A stretch of DNA of 64,000 bases, taken from assembly GCF_042677945.1 (NCBI RefSeq), contig NZ_JBHUDN010000017.1. One strand, given 5' to 3'. Made by a program: the position numbers and the translations under genes. Below, piece after piece: positions 1 to 8,900 of this stretch. The notes beneath the pieces are model-generated. The model was not told where the DNA came from. It did not search any database and worked only from the letters and a program-made list of their open reading frames with translations. The DNA is from Haloplanus litoreus (lineage in GTDB: Archaea; Halobacteriota; Halobacteria; Halobacteriales; Haloferacaceae). Every line of letters starts with the position of its first letter. Position 1 is the stretch's first letter.

Positions 1-157
1 ATATGAACGCCACGGAAATCGGAACAGCGTCGAACGTGTCTTTCGCGAAGTAAAACGTAGAACTACCAGTTTCTCGAACTGTTTTAGCAACGCCGAAGCA
101 GAAACTGCAAACGAGTGGCTCAGATCGTTCGCCTTCGCATGGAATCAGCTAATCTGA
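1..157 (+). mobile_element. 3' end of an IS6-family transposase gene (cut by window start)
   Basis: Read from base 2, the sequence gives the end of a transposase (YERHGNRNSVERVFREVK, then a C-terminus rich in Trp and Phe finishing FAFAWNQLI), stop at 155-157. The conserved E in VFREVKRRT fits the last acidic residue of the DDE catalytic triad of haloarchaeal IS6-type transposases. It is more AT-rich than the genes to its right. I could not pick out the terminal inverted repeat downstream of the stop, so the exact right end of the element is unknown. It lies just before a glycan biosynthesis island, consistent with IS-driven shuffling of such loci (inference). Confidence 0.75.
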
Positions 158-256
158 ACAGGACCGATTAACCGGGTGTCATGGCCCCTATCTGTCGATT
201 TCCACGAGGCTGCGTCACCACGATTACGGCCGCCGGCCGGTCGTAGATGAGCAGAA

Positions 257-261
257 TTATA
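257..261 (+). promoter_or_regulatory. TATA-like element of the epimerase gene
   Basis: An AT-rich TTATA core stands out in GC-rich sequence about 26-30 nt before the ATG at 287. This is the spacing of an archaeal TATA box serving a leaderless transcript. Confidence 0.45.
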
Positions 262-286
262 CCGGTCGAACCACGAGCGACTGCGC

Positions 287-1219
287 ATGGATGTGACCCA
301 TTCAGACATCTTCGTCACGGGCGGTGCAGGGTTTCTCGGGTCACACGTGACCGAGCGCCTCATCGACGAGGGCGCCACCGTGACCGTCTTCGACGACCTC
401 TCGGTCGGCGAGCGCGATCTCGTCCCCGAGGACGCGGAACTGGTCGTCGGCGACATCCGGGACGACGAACTCCGCGAGGCGGTCGTAGACGTCGACCCGG
501 ACGCCATCGTCCACCTCGCCGCGATCCACTACATCCCCTACTGCAACGAACATCCCGAGGAGGCGTTCGAAGTGAACGTCATGGGGACGCGGAACGTCAT
601 GGCCGCGGCCAGAGAAGCGTCCCCCGAGGCGGTCGTCTTCGCCTCCTCGGCGGCGGTGTATCCGCCACGCGACGGCCCGAACGCCGAGGACTCCACCGTC
701 GATCCGATGGACATCTACGGCCGAACGAAGCTCATCGGCGAGGACCTCACCCGTCTCTTCCACGCGGACACGGGCGTCCCCGCGGTGTCCGCGCGCCTGT
801 TCAACATCTATGGCCCGAACGAGACGAATATGCATCTCGTGCCGGCCGTCCTCGAACAGGTCGCCGAAAACGAGGCGGCGATCGAACTCGGCAACCTCAC
901 GCCGTGTCGTGACTTCGTCCACGTCGACGACGTCGCGCAGGCGATCACGGCGTTCCTCCGGGAACACGAGTCGGGCTACGAGGCGTACAACGTCGGGACG
1001 GGCGCCGAACGATCGGTTCGTGAGGTCGCCGAGGGGATCATCGCCGCGTCGGGGAAGCAACTCGCCATCGAACAGGACGAGGAACGCGTTCGCGAGAGCG
1101 ACCGACCACATCTGCAGGCGAGCGTCGAGAAGATCCGCGCCGAAATCGGGTGGGAGCCGACCGTCGATTTCGAGGGCGGCGTCCGCGACCTCCTCCCCGA
1201 GTACGGAATCGAGCACTGA
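287..1219 (+). CDS. NAD-dependent sugar epimerase/dehydratase (UDP-glucose 4-epimerase family)
   Basis: An extended short-chain dehydrogenase of 310 residues. The N-terminal Rossmann motif TGGAGFLGS is at residues 11-19, the catalytic Ser pair at 120-121 and the YxxxK motif (YGRTK) at 144-148. The family oxidises and reduces C4 (or dehydrates C6) of nucleotide-bound sugars with tightly bound NAD. Which sugar is used cannot be told from sequence. It is followed after 7 bp by a glycosyltransferase on the same strand, so the two probably form an operon that makes and transfers one sugar of a surface glycan. The ATG at 287 fits the upstream TATA-like element and places the Rossmann motif near the N-terminus as usual. 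Confidence 0.88.
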   Translation: MDVTHSDIFVTGGAGFLGSHVTERLIDEGATVTVFDDLSVGERDLVPEDAELVVGDIRDDELREAVVDVDPDAIVHLAAIHYIPYCNEHPEEAFEVNVMGTRNVMAAAREASPEAVVFASSAAVYPPRDGPNAEDSTVDPMDIYGRTKLIGEDLTRLFHADTGVPAVSARLFNIYGPNETNMHLVPAVLEQVAENEAAIELGNLTPCRDFVHVDDVAQAITAFLREHESGYEAYNVGTGAERSVREVAEGIIAASGKQLAIEQDEERVRESDRPHLQASVEKIRAEIGWEPTVDFEGGVRDLLPEYGIEH

Positions 1220-1226
1220 CGACCGT

Positions 1227-2315
1227 ATGCGCGTCCTCTATCTGCCCTACTACGGCGACTCCAACGAGTACCAGAACCTCCTCACGAACGCCGTCGCGGA
1301 ACGCGGCGTCACGCCCATCGAAGGGACGATGCATCTGCTCTTCCCGCTTACGCGTAACGTCCTCGCCGCGGACCGACCGGACGTGCTCCACCTCATCTGG
1401 ACGCATCCGTTCTTCATCGTCGGCGACTACACCGGCTCGAACGTCCTCGACGCGGTCGCTTCCTACGGGCGAGCGCTGCTGTTCGTCCTCGATCTCCTGA
1501 TCGTCCACCTCCTCGGCGTCGATGTCGTCTGGACGGTCCACAACAAACACAACCACGAGAAACATCACCTCCGTCTCGACCGGACGGTGAACCGCTTCGT
1601 CGGCCGGATCGCCGACGAACTGACCGTCGAGTGTGCGGCCGCCAAGTCGACCGTCGTCGACCTCTTCGGCGTCGACGAGTCGAAAATTAACGTGGTTTCC
1701 GAGGGGAGCTACGTTGGCACGTACCCCGACGACGCCGACCGCGAGTCGTCGCGTGCCCGCCTCGGACTCGACGAGGAGACGTTCGTCTTCGTCTACTTCG
1801 GGATGATCCGGCGGTACAAGGGGCTTCCCGACCTGCTCGACGCCTTCGAGGCACTCGACGAACCGGCGGTGCTGTACGTCGCCGGGAACCCGTACACCGA
1901 GACGATCGACCGCGAGATCCGCACGCGGATCGACGCGATGCCGAACGTCGAGGCTCGCCTGGAGTTCATCCCGAACGACGAGGTACAGTACTACATGCGT
2001 GCCGCCGACGTCGTCACGCTACCGTACCGCGACATCATGACGTCCGGATCGGTGTTGCTGGCGATGTCGTTCGGTCGCCCCGTCGTAACGCCAGCGATGG
2101 GGTGCATTCCGGCCGTGCTCCCGGACGACGACAGTGCCTTCCTCTACGACCAAGGCGACGAGGAGAGTCTCCGGACGGCGTTGCGAACCGCGCGCTCGAC
2201 CCCCCGAGACGAGTTGGCGGCGATGGGGCGACGAAACTACGAGCGTGCGCTCGACCTCGACTGGGACGACATCGGCGACGACACGGTCGACATCTACCGT
2301 CGGGCGAGCACTTAG
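1227..2315 (+). CDS. GT4-type glycosyltransferase
   Basis: A 362-residue cytoplasmic glycosyltransferase of GT-B fold. The N-terminal half (MRVLYLPYYGDS onward) is the acceptor-binding domain. The C-terminal half has the family-4 pattern YFGMIRRYKGLPDLLDAF followed by a donor-binding region (VTLPYRDIMTSGSVLLAMSFG) in which the conserved acidic residue seen in many GT4 enzymes is not obvious. The start at 1227 is chosen because the conserved fold begins there and it lies 7 bp after the epimerase stop. A longer reading frame runs upstream through the epimerase but looks like shadow coding. Its stop overlaps the stop of the convergent sulfatase gene by 4 bp (TTAG at 2312-2315). Probable role: adding a sugar to a lipid-linked surface glycan. 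Confidence 0.87.
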   Translation: MRVLYLPYYGDSNEYQNLLTNAVAERGVTPIEGTMHLLFPLTRNVLAADRPDVLHLIWTHPFFIVGDYTGSNVLDAVASYGRALLFVLDLLIVHLLGVDVVWTVHNKHNHEKHHLRLDRTVNRFVGRIADELTVECAAAKSTVVDLFGVDESKINVVSEGSYVGTYPDDADRESSRARLGLDEETFVFVYFGMIRRYKGLPDLLDAFEALDEPAVLYVAGNPYTETIDREIRTRIDAMPNVEARLEFIPNDEVQYYMRAADVVTLPYRDIMTSGSVLLAMSFGRPVVTPAMGCIPAVLPDDDSAFLYDQGDEESLRTALRTARSTPRDELAAMGRRNYERALDLDWDDIGDDTVDIYRRAST

Positions 2316-3637
2316 ACGTAGCCGAGATCTTCGAGCCGAGACTGAACGGACTCCGACATCTCTCCTTCCGCCGACTCCTCGCTCGGCGTGTCGAGCGAGT
2401 CCCGAAGGGAAACCATCCGATCGTAGGGCACATCTACCACCGCGGTTCCGGTCTCGACGAACTCCGCCGGCGTCTCGTAGCCGTAGTACGATGGGGGGGT
2501 GGCGAACCCGGTTAGAGGCTGTCGGTACCGTCGGGCCCGCTGGCGTTGAGCCTCCGAGCGGACGGCGTCGAGACGTTTCTCCGCGATACCGTGTGACTCG
2601 GTCAGGTAGGAACGCCCTTCGACGTTACCGAGCAGGGAACGCCCCCGCGACTCGACGTCGACGTCGAACAGGTCCGCCACCGTCCGGTGGACGTCGAGAA
2701 GACTCACGACCGCCTCGCAGTCGGTCGCGTCGACGTCCGCACCCGAGATGATCAGCGGAACTCGGGTGAGTTCGGGGTAGACACCGTAGAAGTGTCCCCA
2801 GAGACCGTCTCGATCGAACAGTTCCCCGTGGTCGGCACACGTGATGACGTAGTCGAACTGGTCGTCGAGCACGGCGAATATCTCCTCGTAGCGATCCGCC
2901 AGATACCGGACGCTGTCGTGGTACGCCTGTCGGACGGTTTCGGGGTCGTACGACGTCTCACCGAGGGCGATCTCGGCGGTCGTCGGGAGCCACTCCAAGT
3001 CGGTCGTCCGATACGCCTCGGGTGGTTCGTAGGGCTCGTGGGCCTCCATCAGGTTACAGAAGACGAATTCGTCGTCTTCGAACTCGGTATCACGGAGATA
3101 CGCCAGACACTCCTCGGCGCCGTCGTCGCCGAGTCCGAACCACCCCTGCCGGGCCGAGAACCGTTTGGCCGCGTCCCGGAGTGATCGCCTCGTCCGCTTC
3201 TCGCCGACCAGACAGTGGGCGACGCCCGACAGGTACGACAGCGGCGGATCGAATCGCGAGTCGTCGACGTGGGCCTGCCAGTCGAAGACGTCGTCGTCGA
3301 GCGAGTCGAGCTGCCACGGCCGCTCGAACTCGTCGAACCCCCGATCGAAGCCGAAATGCTCCGTGATGTACGTGTTGGCACTGAAGGCCCGCGTCCGCAC
3401 GCCGGCAGCCGAAAGCGATTCCGCCAGCGTCGGCTCCGGACAGTCGAGCGCGTCGGCGCCCGCGTAGACGCCGAGTTCGCTGGCGTACTTGCCACAGAAC
3501 ATGGCGGCGTGCACCGGTGGTGTCCGGTGACTGGGCGAGTAGGCGTGTTCGAACCGCTTCCCGGGAAGCCAGTCGAAGTGCGCGTCGAAGGCGTCGTATC
3601 GGAGCGTATCGAGGACGACGAGCGCGACACGAGGCAT
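2312..3637 (-). CDS. Sulfatase-like hydrolase (alkaline phosphatase superfamily)
   Basis: A 441-residue protein of the sulfatase family. Metal-binding features are visible: D10 in the N-terminal VVLDTLRYDA, and the later ADHGELFDRDG block. The nucleophile region reads HRTPPVHAAMFCGKY, so a Thr (T39) sits where Cys or Ser is converted to formylglycine in classical sulfatases. Haloarchaeal members often carry Thr here. The position that is usually Ser (TPPSH) is Val. The enzyme could therefore be a phospho- or sulfo-group hydrolase or transferase rather than a classical sulfatase. It is convergent with the glycosyltransferase and lies in a glycan island, so modifying a sulfated or phosphorylated surface sugar is plausible. 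No signal peptide is evident, suggesting cytoplasmic action. Confidence 0.8.
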   Translation of the reverse strand: MPRVALVVLDTLRYDAFDAHFDWLPGKRFEHAYSPSHRTPPVHAAMFCGKYASELGVYAGADALDCPEPTLAESLSAAGVRTRAFSANTYITEHFGFDRGFDEFERPWQLDSLDDDVFDWQAHVDDSRFDPPLSYLSGVAHCLVGEKRTRRSLRDAAKRFSARQGWFGLGDDGAEECLAYLRDTEFEDDEFVFCNLMEAHEPYEPPEAYRTTDLEWLPTTAEIALGETSYDPETVRQAYHDSVRYLADRYEEIFAVLDDQFDYVITCADHGELFDRDGLWGHFYGVYPELTRVPLIISGADVDATDCEAVVSLLDVHRTVADLFDVDVESRGRSLLGNVEGRSYLTESHGIAEKRLDAVRSEAQRQRARRYRQPLTGFATPPSYYGYETPAEFVETGTAVVDVPYDRMVSLRDSLDTPSEESAEGEMSESVQSRLEDLGYV

Positions 3638-3706
3638 GGTCGAGGGTTCGCGCTTGGCTCGGATTAACGTGTCTGTTCGGCCGGGAGCGTCCGCTCGGCT
3701 GCAAGC

Positions 3707-3713
3707 TATTTAG
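3707..3713 (+). promoter_or_regulatory. TATA-like element of the aglF-like gene
   Basis: The string CTATTTA lies in the 99-bp divergent spacer about 27 nt before the ATG at 3737, the spacing of an archaeal TATA box for a leaderless mRNA. The sulfatase gene is transcribed away from the other side. Confidence 0.4.
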
Positions 3714-3736
3714 GCGCTTACCTGAAACGTATCCGT

Positions 3737-4468
3737 ATGCAAGCAGTCGTACTCGCCGCCGGCGAGGGCACTCGCCTCCGACCGCTCACCGAGGACAAAC
3801 CCAAGGGGATGGTCGAAGTCGCGGGCAAGCCCATCCTGACGCACTGTTTCGACCAACTGGTCGACCTCGGCGCCGACGAACTGATCGTCGTCGTCGGCTA
3901 CCGCAAACAGGACGTCATCAGCCACTACGGCGACGAGTACGAGGGCGTTCCCATCACGTACACGCACCAGCGCGAGCAGAAGGGGCTGGCCCACGCCCTG
4001 CTCACGGTCGAAGAACACGTCGACGACGACTTCATGCTCATGCTCGGGGACAACGTCTTCCGCGCGAACCTCGGCGACGTCGTCAACCGCCAGCGCGAGG
4101 ACCGCGCCGACGCCGCCTTCCTCGTCGAGGAGGTGCCCTGGGAGGAGGCGAGTCGGTACGGCGTCTGTGTCACCAACGACTACGGCGAGATTACCGAGGT
4201 GGTCGAGAAGCCGGAGGACCCACCCTCGAATCTGGTGATGACCGGCTTCTACACGTTCACGCCGGCCATCTTCCACGCCTGCGAACTCGTCCAGCCCTCC
4301 AACCGCGGCGAGTACGAGATCAGCGAGGCCATCGACCTGCTCATCCGGTCGGGCCGGACCATCGACGCCATCGGCATCGAGGGCTGGCGGATCGACATCG
4401 GCTACCCCGAGGACCGCGAGGAGGCCGAGCGACGGATCGAAGCCGAGACGACTGATACCGTCGAGTAA
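3737..4468 (+). CDS. aglF: AglF-like sugar-1-phosphate nucleotidyltransferase
   Basis: A 243-residue single-domain nucleotidyltransferase. The nucleotide-binding signature VLAAGEGTRLRPLTEDKPKG starts at residue 5, LGDN carries the metal-binding Asp, and VEKPEDPPS and GYPEDREEA follow as expected. There is no C-terminal left-handed beta-helix, unlike the GlmU-like genes later in the window. It is very close, from memory, to Haloferax volcanii AglF, the glucose-1-phosphate uridylyltransferase of the AglB N-glycosylation pathway. Linkage to AglG-like and AglB genes supports this. The product (UDP- or dTDP-glucose) cannot be distinguished from sequence alone. Confidence 0.85.
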   Translation: MQAVVLAAGEGTRLRPLTEDKPKGMVEVAGKPILTHCFDQLVDLGADELIVVVGYRKQDVISHYGDEYEGVPITYTHQREQKGLAHALLTVEEHVDDDFMLMLGDNVFRANLGDVVNRQREDRADAAFLVEEVPWEEASRYGVCVTNDYGEITEVVEKPEDPPSNLVMTGFYTFTPAIFHACELVQPSNRGEYEISEAIDLLIRSGRTIDAIGIEGWRIDIGYPEDREEAERRIEAETTDTVE

Positions 4469-4543
4469 CCGCCTCGCGCGGCCGTGTGCGGGTGTCCAAT
4501 ACCACGGCCACGAAGTGCTTTCACACACAACACACAGTTTCGT

Positions 4544-4768
4544 ATGGGCAGCAAGAACATCTCGATCCCGGAGGACGTCTACGAGAAACTCCGCGAGGAA
4601 CGACGGGCTGACGAGAGTTTCGGCGAGGCGATCGACCGCCTGCTGGGTCGTCGACGGTTGGCCGAATTCTGGGGGGACTGGAGCGAGGACACGACGGCGC
4701 GTGCGCGGGAAGCCATCGAGGCGGGCCGCGAGCGAAACACCGACCGACTCGACCGGCTGTACGACTGA
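4544..4768 (+). CDS. vapB: VapB-type antitoxin (orphaned)
   Basis: A 74-residue protein: an N-terminal ribbon-helix-helix/AbrB-like segment (KNISIPEDVYEKLREER) and a charged helical C-terminus rich in Arg and Glu, the layout of archaeal VapB antitoxins. The ATG at 4544 is preferred over an upstream in-frame start because the conserved region begins immediately after it. Its stop overlaps the ATG of a PIN-domain toxin reading frame (TGATG at 4766-4770), the usual vapBC coupling. That toxin frame ends after 27 codons, so the antitoxin appears to have lost its cognate toxin here. Confidence 0.8.
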   Translation: MGSKNISIPEDVYEKLREERRADESFGEAIDRLLGRRRLAEFWGDWSEDTTARAREAIEAGRERNTDRLDRLYD

Positions 4769-4851
4769 TGGCCTGCCTCGACACATCGTTTCTAATCGAC
4801 GTACTGGACGGCAACGAGGCCGCCCTCGATCTCCGGGTGCTGGCGTACTGA
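4768..4851 (+). pseudogene. vapC: Vestigial VapC (PIN-domain) toxin
   Basis: Translation from the ATG at 4768 gives MACLDTSFLIDVLDGNEAAL and then DLRVLAY before TGA at 4849. The first part is the canonical PIN-domain N-terminus with its catalytic Asp (LDTSFLIDVL). A normal VapC has about 130 residues with three or four acidic catalytic residues. Here only the first strand and helix remain. The last residues (LRVLAY) resemble a VapC C-terminus, which suggests one large in-frame internal deletion (inference). The stop lies 1 bp from the stop of the convergent AglG-like gene. Confidence 0.75.
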
Positions 4852-4852
4852 C

Positions 4853-5800
4853 CTACTCCGCCACGGTCTCGACTTTCTCCAACAACCCCGGCGTCAGCAG
4901 CGCGTACAGATACCCTAACCCCACGGCGCCGGTGAACACGAGTATCGTCAGAATCTGCAACACCGCCGCCACGGACGGCCTGGTCACACAGCCTTTCAGC
5001 CGCCGCGGCACCCGATCCAGAAACAGGAAGCGGAGGTAGTCGGTCTCGTCGCCGCTCTCGTCGGGATACAGCAGGTCCATCACGCGCTTCGAATAGCCCT
5101 GCCAGAACGATCGGAAGACGAGCCAGGTGAAGTCGCCCCGGTAGTCGAACAGTTTGTGGTCCACCACCGCATCGTCGGTGTAGATCACGCCCTGCCCGGT
5201 CAACTCCCGAATCCGGATACAGACGGGCGCCTCGTGGGCCTGGATGTGTTTGTCGCCGCGACGGCCGGTGTGGGTGTCGTAGCCGCCGGCCTCCAAGAAG
5301 ACGTCCCGACGAAAGGAGATGTTCGACCCGTAGCCGTTGCGGATCTCCTCGCCGTCCGCGGCGAAGCCGGGCTCGACGCAGCCGACGAGCCAGTAGAACT
5401 CCTCGGGGAAGAAGTCGGGTTTCTCGGTCTGCCAGTCGGGGCGCACGTCGCCGGCGACGGCGACGGCGTCGGTCCGCTCGTACACGTCGACGAGGTTCTC
5501 GATCCAGTCCTCGTGGGCGACGGCGTCGTCGTCGATCATCGCCACCACCTCGCCGGCGGCGAGTTCGGCGCCCTTCGTCCGGGAGTAGGAGATGCCGCGG
5601 TTCTCGTCGTTGCAGTGACAGACGACGTTCTCGATGTCGCAGAAGTCCTCCTGCACCCGGTCGAAGACGGCCTCGTTGCCGTCGACGACGAGGACGACCT
5701 CCAGCGGGTCGTACGTCTGTGCGAGCGCGCTCTCGACGGCTTCGGTGAACGCGTCGTACCGATCCATCGCGTACGTACAGACGACGACCGACACCTGCAT
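4853..5800 (-). CDS. aglG: AglG-like GT2 glycosyltransferase
   Basis: A 315-residue membrane-anchored GT2 enzyme. The GT-A domain opens with MQVSVVVCTYAMDRYDAF. LAQTYDPLEVVLVVDGNE follows, with an IDDDAV metal-binding motif, and there is a hydrophobic C-terminal segment (LTILVFTGAVGLGYLYALLTPG). From memory it closely matches Haloferax AglG, which adds a hexuronic acid to dolichol phosphate during assembly of the AglB-transferred glycan. The start at 5800 (ATG of MQVSVVV) is chosen over a longer frame because the upstream 37 residues are Arg-rich and reach into the aglB promoter. It is divergent from aglB. Confidence 0.82.
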   Translation of the reverse strand: MQVSVVVCTYAMDRYDAFTEAVESALAQTYDPLEVVLVVDGNEAVFDRVQEDFCDIENVVCHCNDENRGISYSRTKGAELAAGEVVAMIDDDAVAHEDWIENLVDVYERTDAVAVAGDVRPDWQTEKPDFFPEEFYWLVGCVEPGFAADGEEIRNGYGSNISFRRDVFLEAGGYDTHTGRRGDKHIQAHEAPVCIRIRELTGQGVIYTDDAVVDHKLFDYRGDFTWLVFRSFWQGYSKRVMDLLYPDESGDETDYLRFLFLDRVPRRLKGCVTRPSVAAVLQILTILVFTGAVGLGYLYALLTPGLLEKVETVAE

Positions 5801-5913
5801 CGACCGGACGTTCCGCCGAGGCGCGAATAAGCGTTTTCGTTGGCGCTCCCGTTCCTCGCTCGGGGCCGCTATTCGGCGCCCAAAGCCGTTCCGGCCGCCG
5901 ATGGATAACAAGG

Positions 5914-5918
5914 TTTAT
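5914..5918 (+). promoter_or_regulatory. TATA-like element of aglB
   Basis: A TTTAT core sits about 27-31 nt before the aglB ATG at 5945 in the divergent spacer between aglG and aglB. This matches a leaderless haloarchaeal promoter. Confidence 0.4.
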
Positions 5919-5944
5919 GCCCATAATCCCAGTCCGTTCGGCCA

Positions 5945-8900
5945 ATGAGCGACGATCAGAGTCAGGGGTCCTCCTCGGTCGTAGACCTCTTTTTCGACTG
6001 GTATCACGTCCCCGTGCTCGTCCTCGTCGTTGCCGGAATGCTCGCCATCCGTCTCCAGGAGTACGACAGCTTCGTCCGAAACGGAGCGGTGTACTTCTCC
6101 GGCAACGACGCCTGGTATCACCTCCGTCAGGTCGAGTACACGGTGCGTCACTGGCCGTTCACGATGCCGTACGATCCGTGGACGAACTTCCCGTACGGCA
6201 CGAACGCGGCCCAGTTCGGGACGCTGTACGATCAGCTCGTCGCGACGGCGGCGCTGGTCGTCGGCCTCGGCAGTCCGTCGAGCGAAACGGTCGCGAAGAC
6301 GCTGCTGGTCGCCCCCGCGGTGTTCGGCGCCCTCGCCGCCGTGCCCGTCTACGCCGTCGGCAAGCGCCTCGCCGGCCGCGTGGCCGGGCTCTTCGGCGCC
6401 GTCGTCCTCCTGCTCCTCCCGGGGCAGTTCCTCCAGCGCGGCCTCGTCGGCTTCGCCGACCACAACGTCGCCGAACCGCTCTTCCAGACCATCGCCGTCC
6501 TGGGGCTGATGGTCGCTATCGCCGTCGCCTCGCGCGAGAAACCCGTCTGGGAGCTCGTGGTCGACCGCGACGTCGACGCCCTCCGAACGCCGCTCGTCTG
6601 GAGCGCAGTCGCCGGCGCCGCCGTCGCCGTCTACATGTGGGTGTGGCCGCCCGGCGTCCTGCTCGTCGGGATCTTCGGCGTCTATCTGGTCTACCAGCTC
6701 ACCAGCGACTACGTCACCGGCGGCACCCCCGAGCCGGTCGCCTTCGTCGGCGTCGTCTCGATGGTCGTGACGGCGCTGTTGATGCTCCTCCAGTTCGAGA
6801 ACGCCAGCTTCAGTCCGACGGACTTCGGCCTCCTCCAGCCCGTCGTGGCGCTCGGCGTCGCCGCCGCCGCCGCCTTCCTCGCGGGCCTGGCGCGCGTCTT
6901 CGACGCCCGTGACCTCGACCGGTCGCTCTACCCGGTCGCGGTCGTCGGCCTCGCCCTCGTCGGCGCCGGCGTCGTCGCCGTCGCCCTCCCCTCTCTGTTC
7001 GGGACGATTCGGACCAACGCCCTCCGCTTCATCGGCTTCAGCGCCGGCGCGGCCACCCGGACCATCGCGGAGGCCCAACCGTACCTCTCGCCCGACTCCC
7101 TCCAGCAGAACGCGATGACGCCGACGGGCCGTATCCTCGCGGACTACGGCTTCGCCCTGTTCACCGGCGTCGTCGCCGTCATCTGGCTGCTCGCGAAGCC
7201 GCTCGTCCGCGACGGTGAGACGGAGCGCGTCGCCTACGCTGCCGGCTCGCTCGCCCTGCTCGGCCTCCTGTTCGTCCTGCCGGGCCCGTTCCAGGCCCTC
7301 GCCGACGCTCTCGGCGTCGTCTCCGAACTCGTCGGCGTCGCGCTGGTGGCGCTGATCCTGTTCGGCGCCGTGCTCCAGACCAACTACGACGGCGAGAAGC
7401 TCCTGTTCGTCGTGTGGGCGGCCTTCATCACGTCGGCGGCGTTCACGCAGATCCGGTTCAACTACTACCTCGCGCCGGTCGTCGCCGTCGCGAACGCCTA
7501 CCTGCTCGGGCAGATCCTCTCCACCCTCGACCTGCGGGTCAGCTCCCTCGACGCGCTCCGTGACCTGCAGGGCTACCAGGTGCTCGCGGTGCTCGCGGCC
7601 GCGATGTTGATCGTCACGCCGGTGTTGCTCGTGCCGATGAGCGTGCGCAACACGGGCAACGCAGGGTTCGATCAGAGCAGTACCGCCTGGGAGTCGGCCC
7701 AGAACACCAACCCCGGCGCAGTCACCGAGTGGGAGGGATCGCTCCAGTGGATGGAGTCGAACACGCCCACGCCCGGCACGCTCGGTGGCGCCGACAACGA
7801 GATGGAGTACTACGGCAGCTACGACCTGACGAACGACTACGACTACCCCGCGGGCGCGTACGGCGTCCAGTCGTGGTGGGACTACGGGCACTGGATCACC
7901 GTGCGCGGCGAGCGCATCCCGAACGCCAACCCGTTCCAGCAGGGCGCCACCGACGCCGCCAACTACCTGCTCGCCCCCAACGAGTCGGCGGCCCAGCAGG
8001 CACTCGGCGAGCGTGACACGGAGGCCGCGGGCACCCGCTACGTGATGGTCGACTGGCAGATGGTGAACCCGCAGTCGAAGTTCGGTGCCCCGACCGTCTT
8101 CTACGACGCGGGCAACGTCTCACAGTCCGACTTCTACGGCCCGGTCTACTCCGGCGACCTCCGGAGCCTGTTCTACATGCGCAACCAGCGGTACTACGAC
8201 AGCCTGATGGTGCGTCTGTACGCCTACCACGGGAGCGCGATGGACCCGCAACCGGTCGTCGTCGACTGGGAACAGCGCCGCGCACAGACCCAGAGCGGAG
8301 AGACGGTCGACATCCGTGCCGGCCCGCAGGGTGAGAACCGGACGCTGCTCCGGCAGTTCGAGAACGTCTCCGCCGCCCAGGAGTACGTCGAGGAGGATGG
8401 CTCCGCCCAGATCGGTGGCGTCGGTCACTACCCCACCGAGCGGGTGCCGGCGCTCGAACACTACCGCCTCGTGAAGGTGAGCGAGTCGAACGCGACAAGT
8501 TCCTCGCAGTTCCAGCGGTCCTCGCGTCGCACCTTCGCCGCGACGGGCGTGCCCCCGTCCTCGCAGACCATCTACGAACCCTCGTGGGTGAAGTCCTTCG
8601 AGAAGGTGCCCGGCGCGACGGTCACGGCCGACGGCCTGCCGCCGAACACGACGGTGCGCGCGACGGTGCCGATGCGCGTCCCGACGACCAACGAGACGTT
8701 CAGCTACCGACAGGAGGCCCAAACGAACGCGGACGGGGAACTGTCGATGACGCTCCCCTACTCGACGACGGGATACGACGAGTACGGCCCCGAGAACGGG
8801 TACACGAACGTGAGCGTCCGCGCGGAGGGACCGTACCTCCTCCAGACGGCGCTGCTGAACGACAACGGCTCGCTCGTCCAGTACCGCGGGGAGGTCGACG

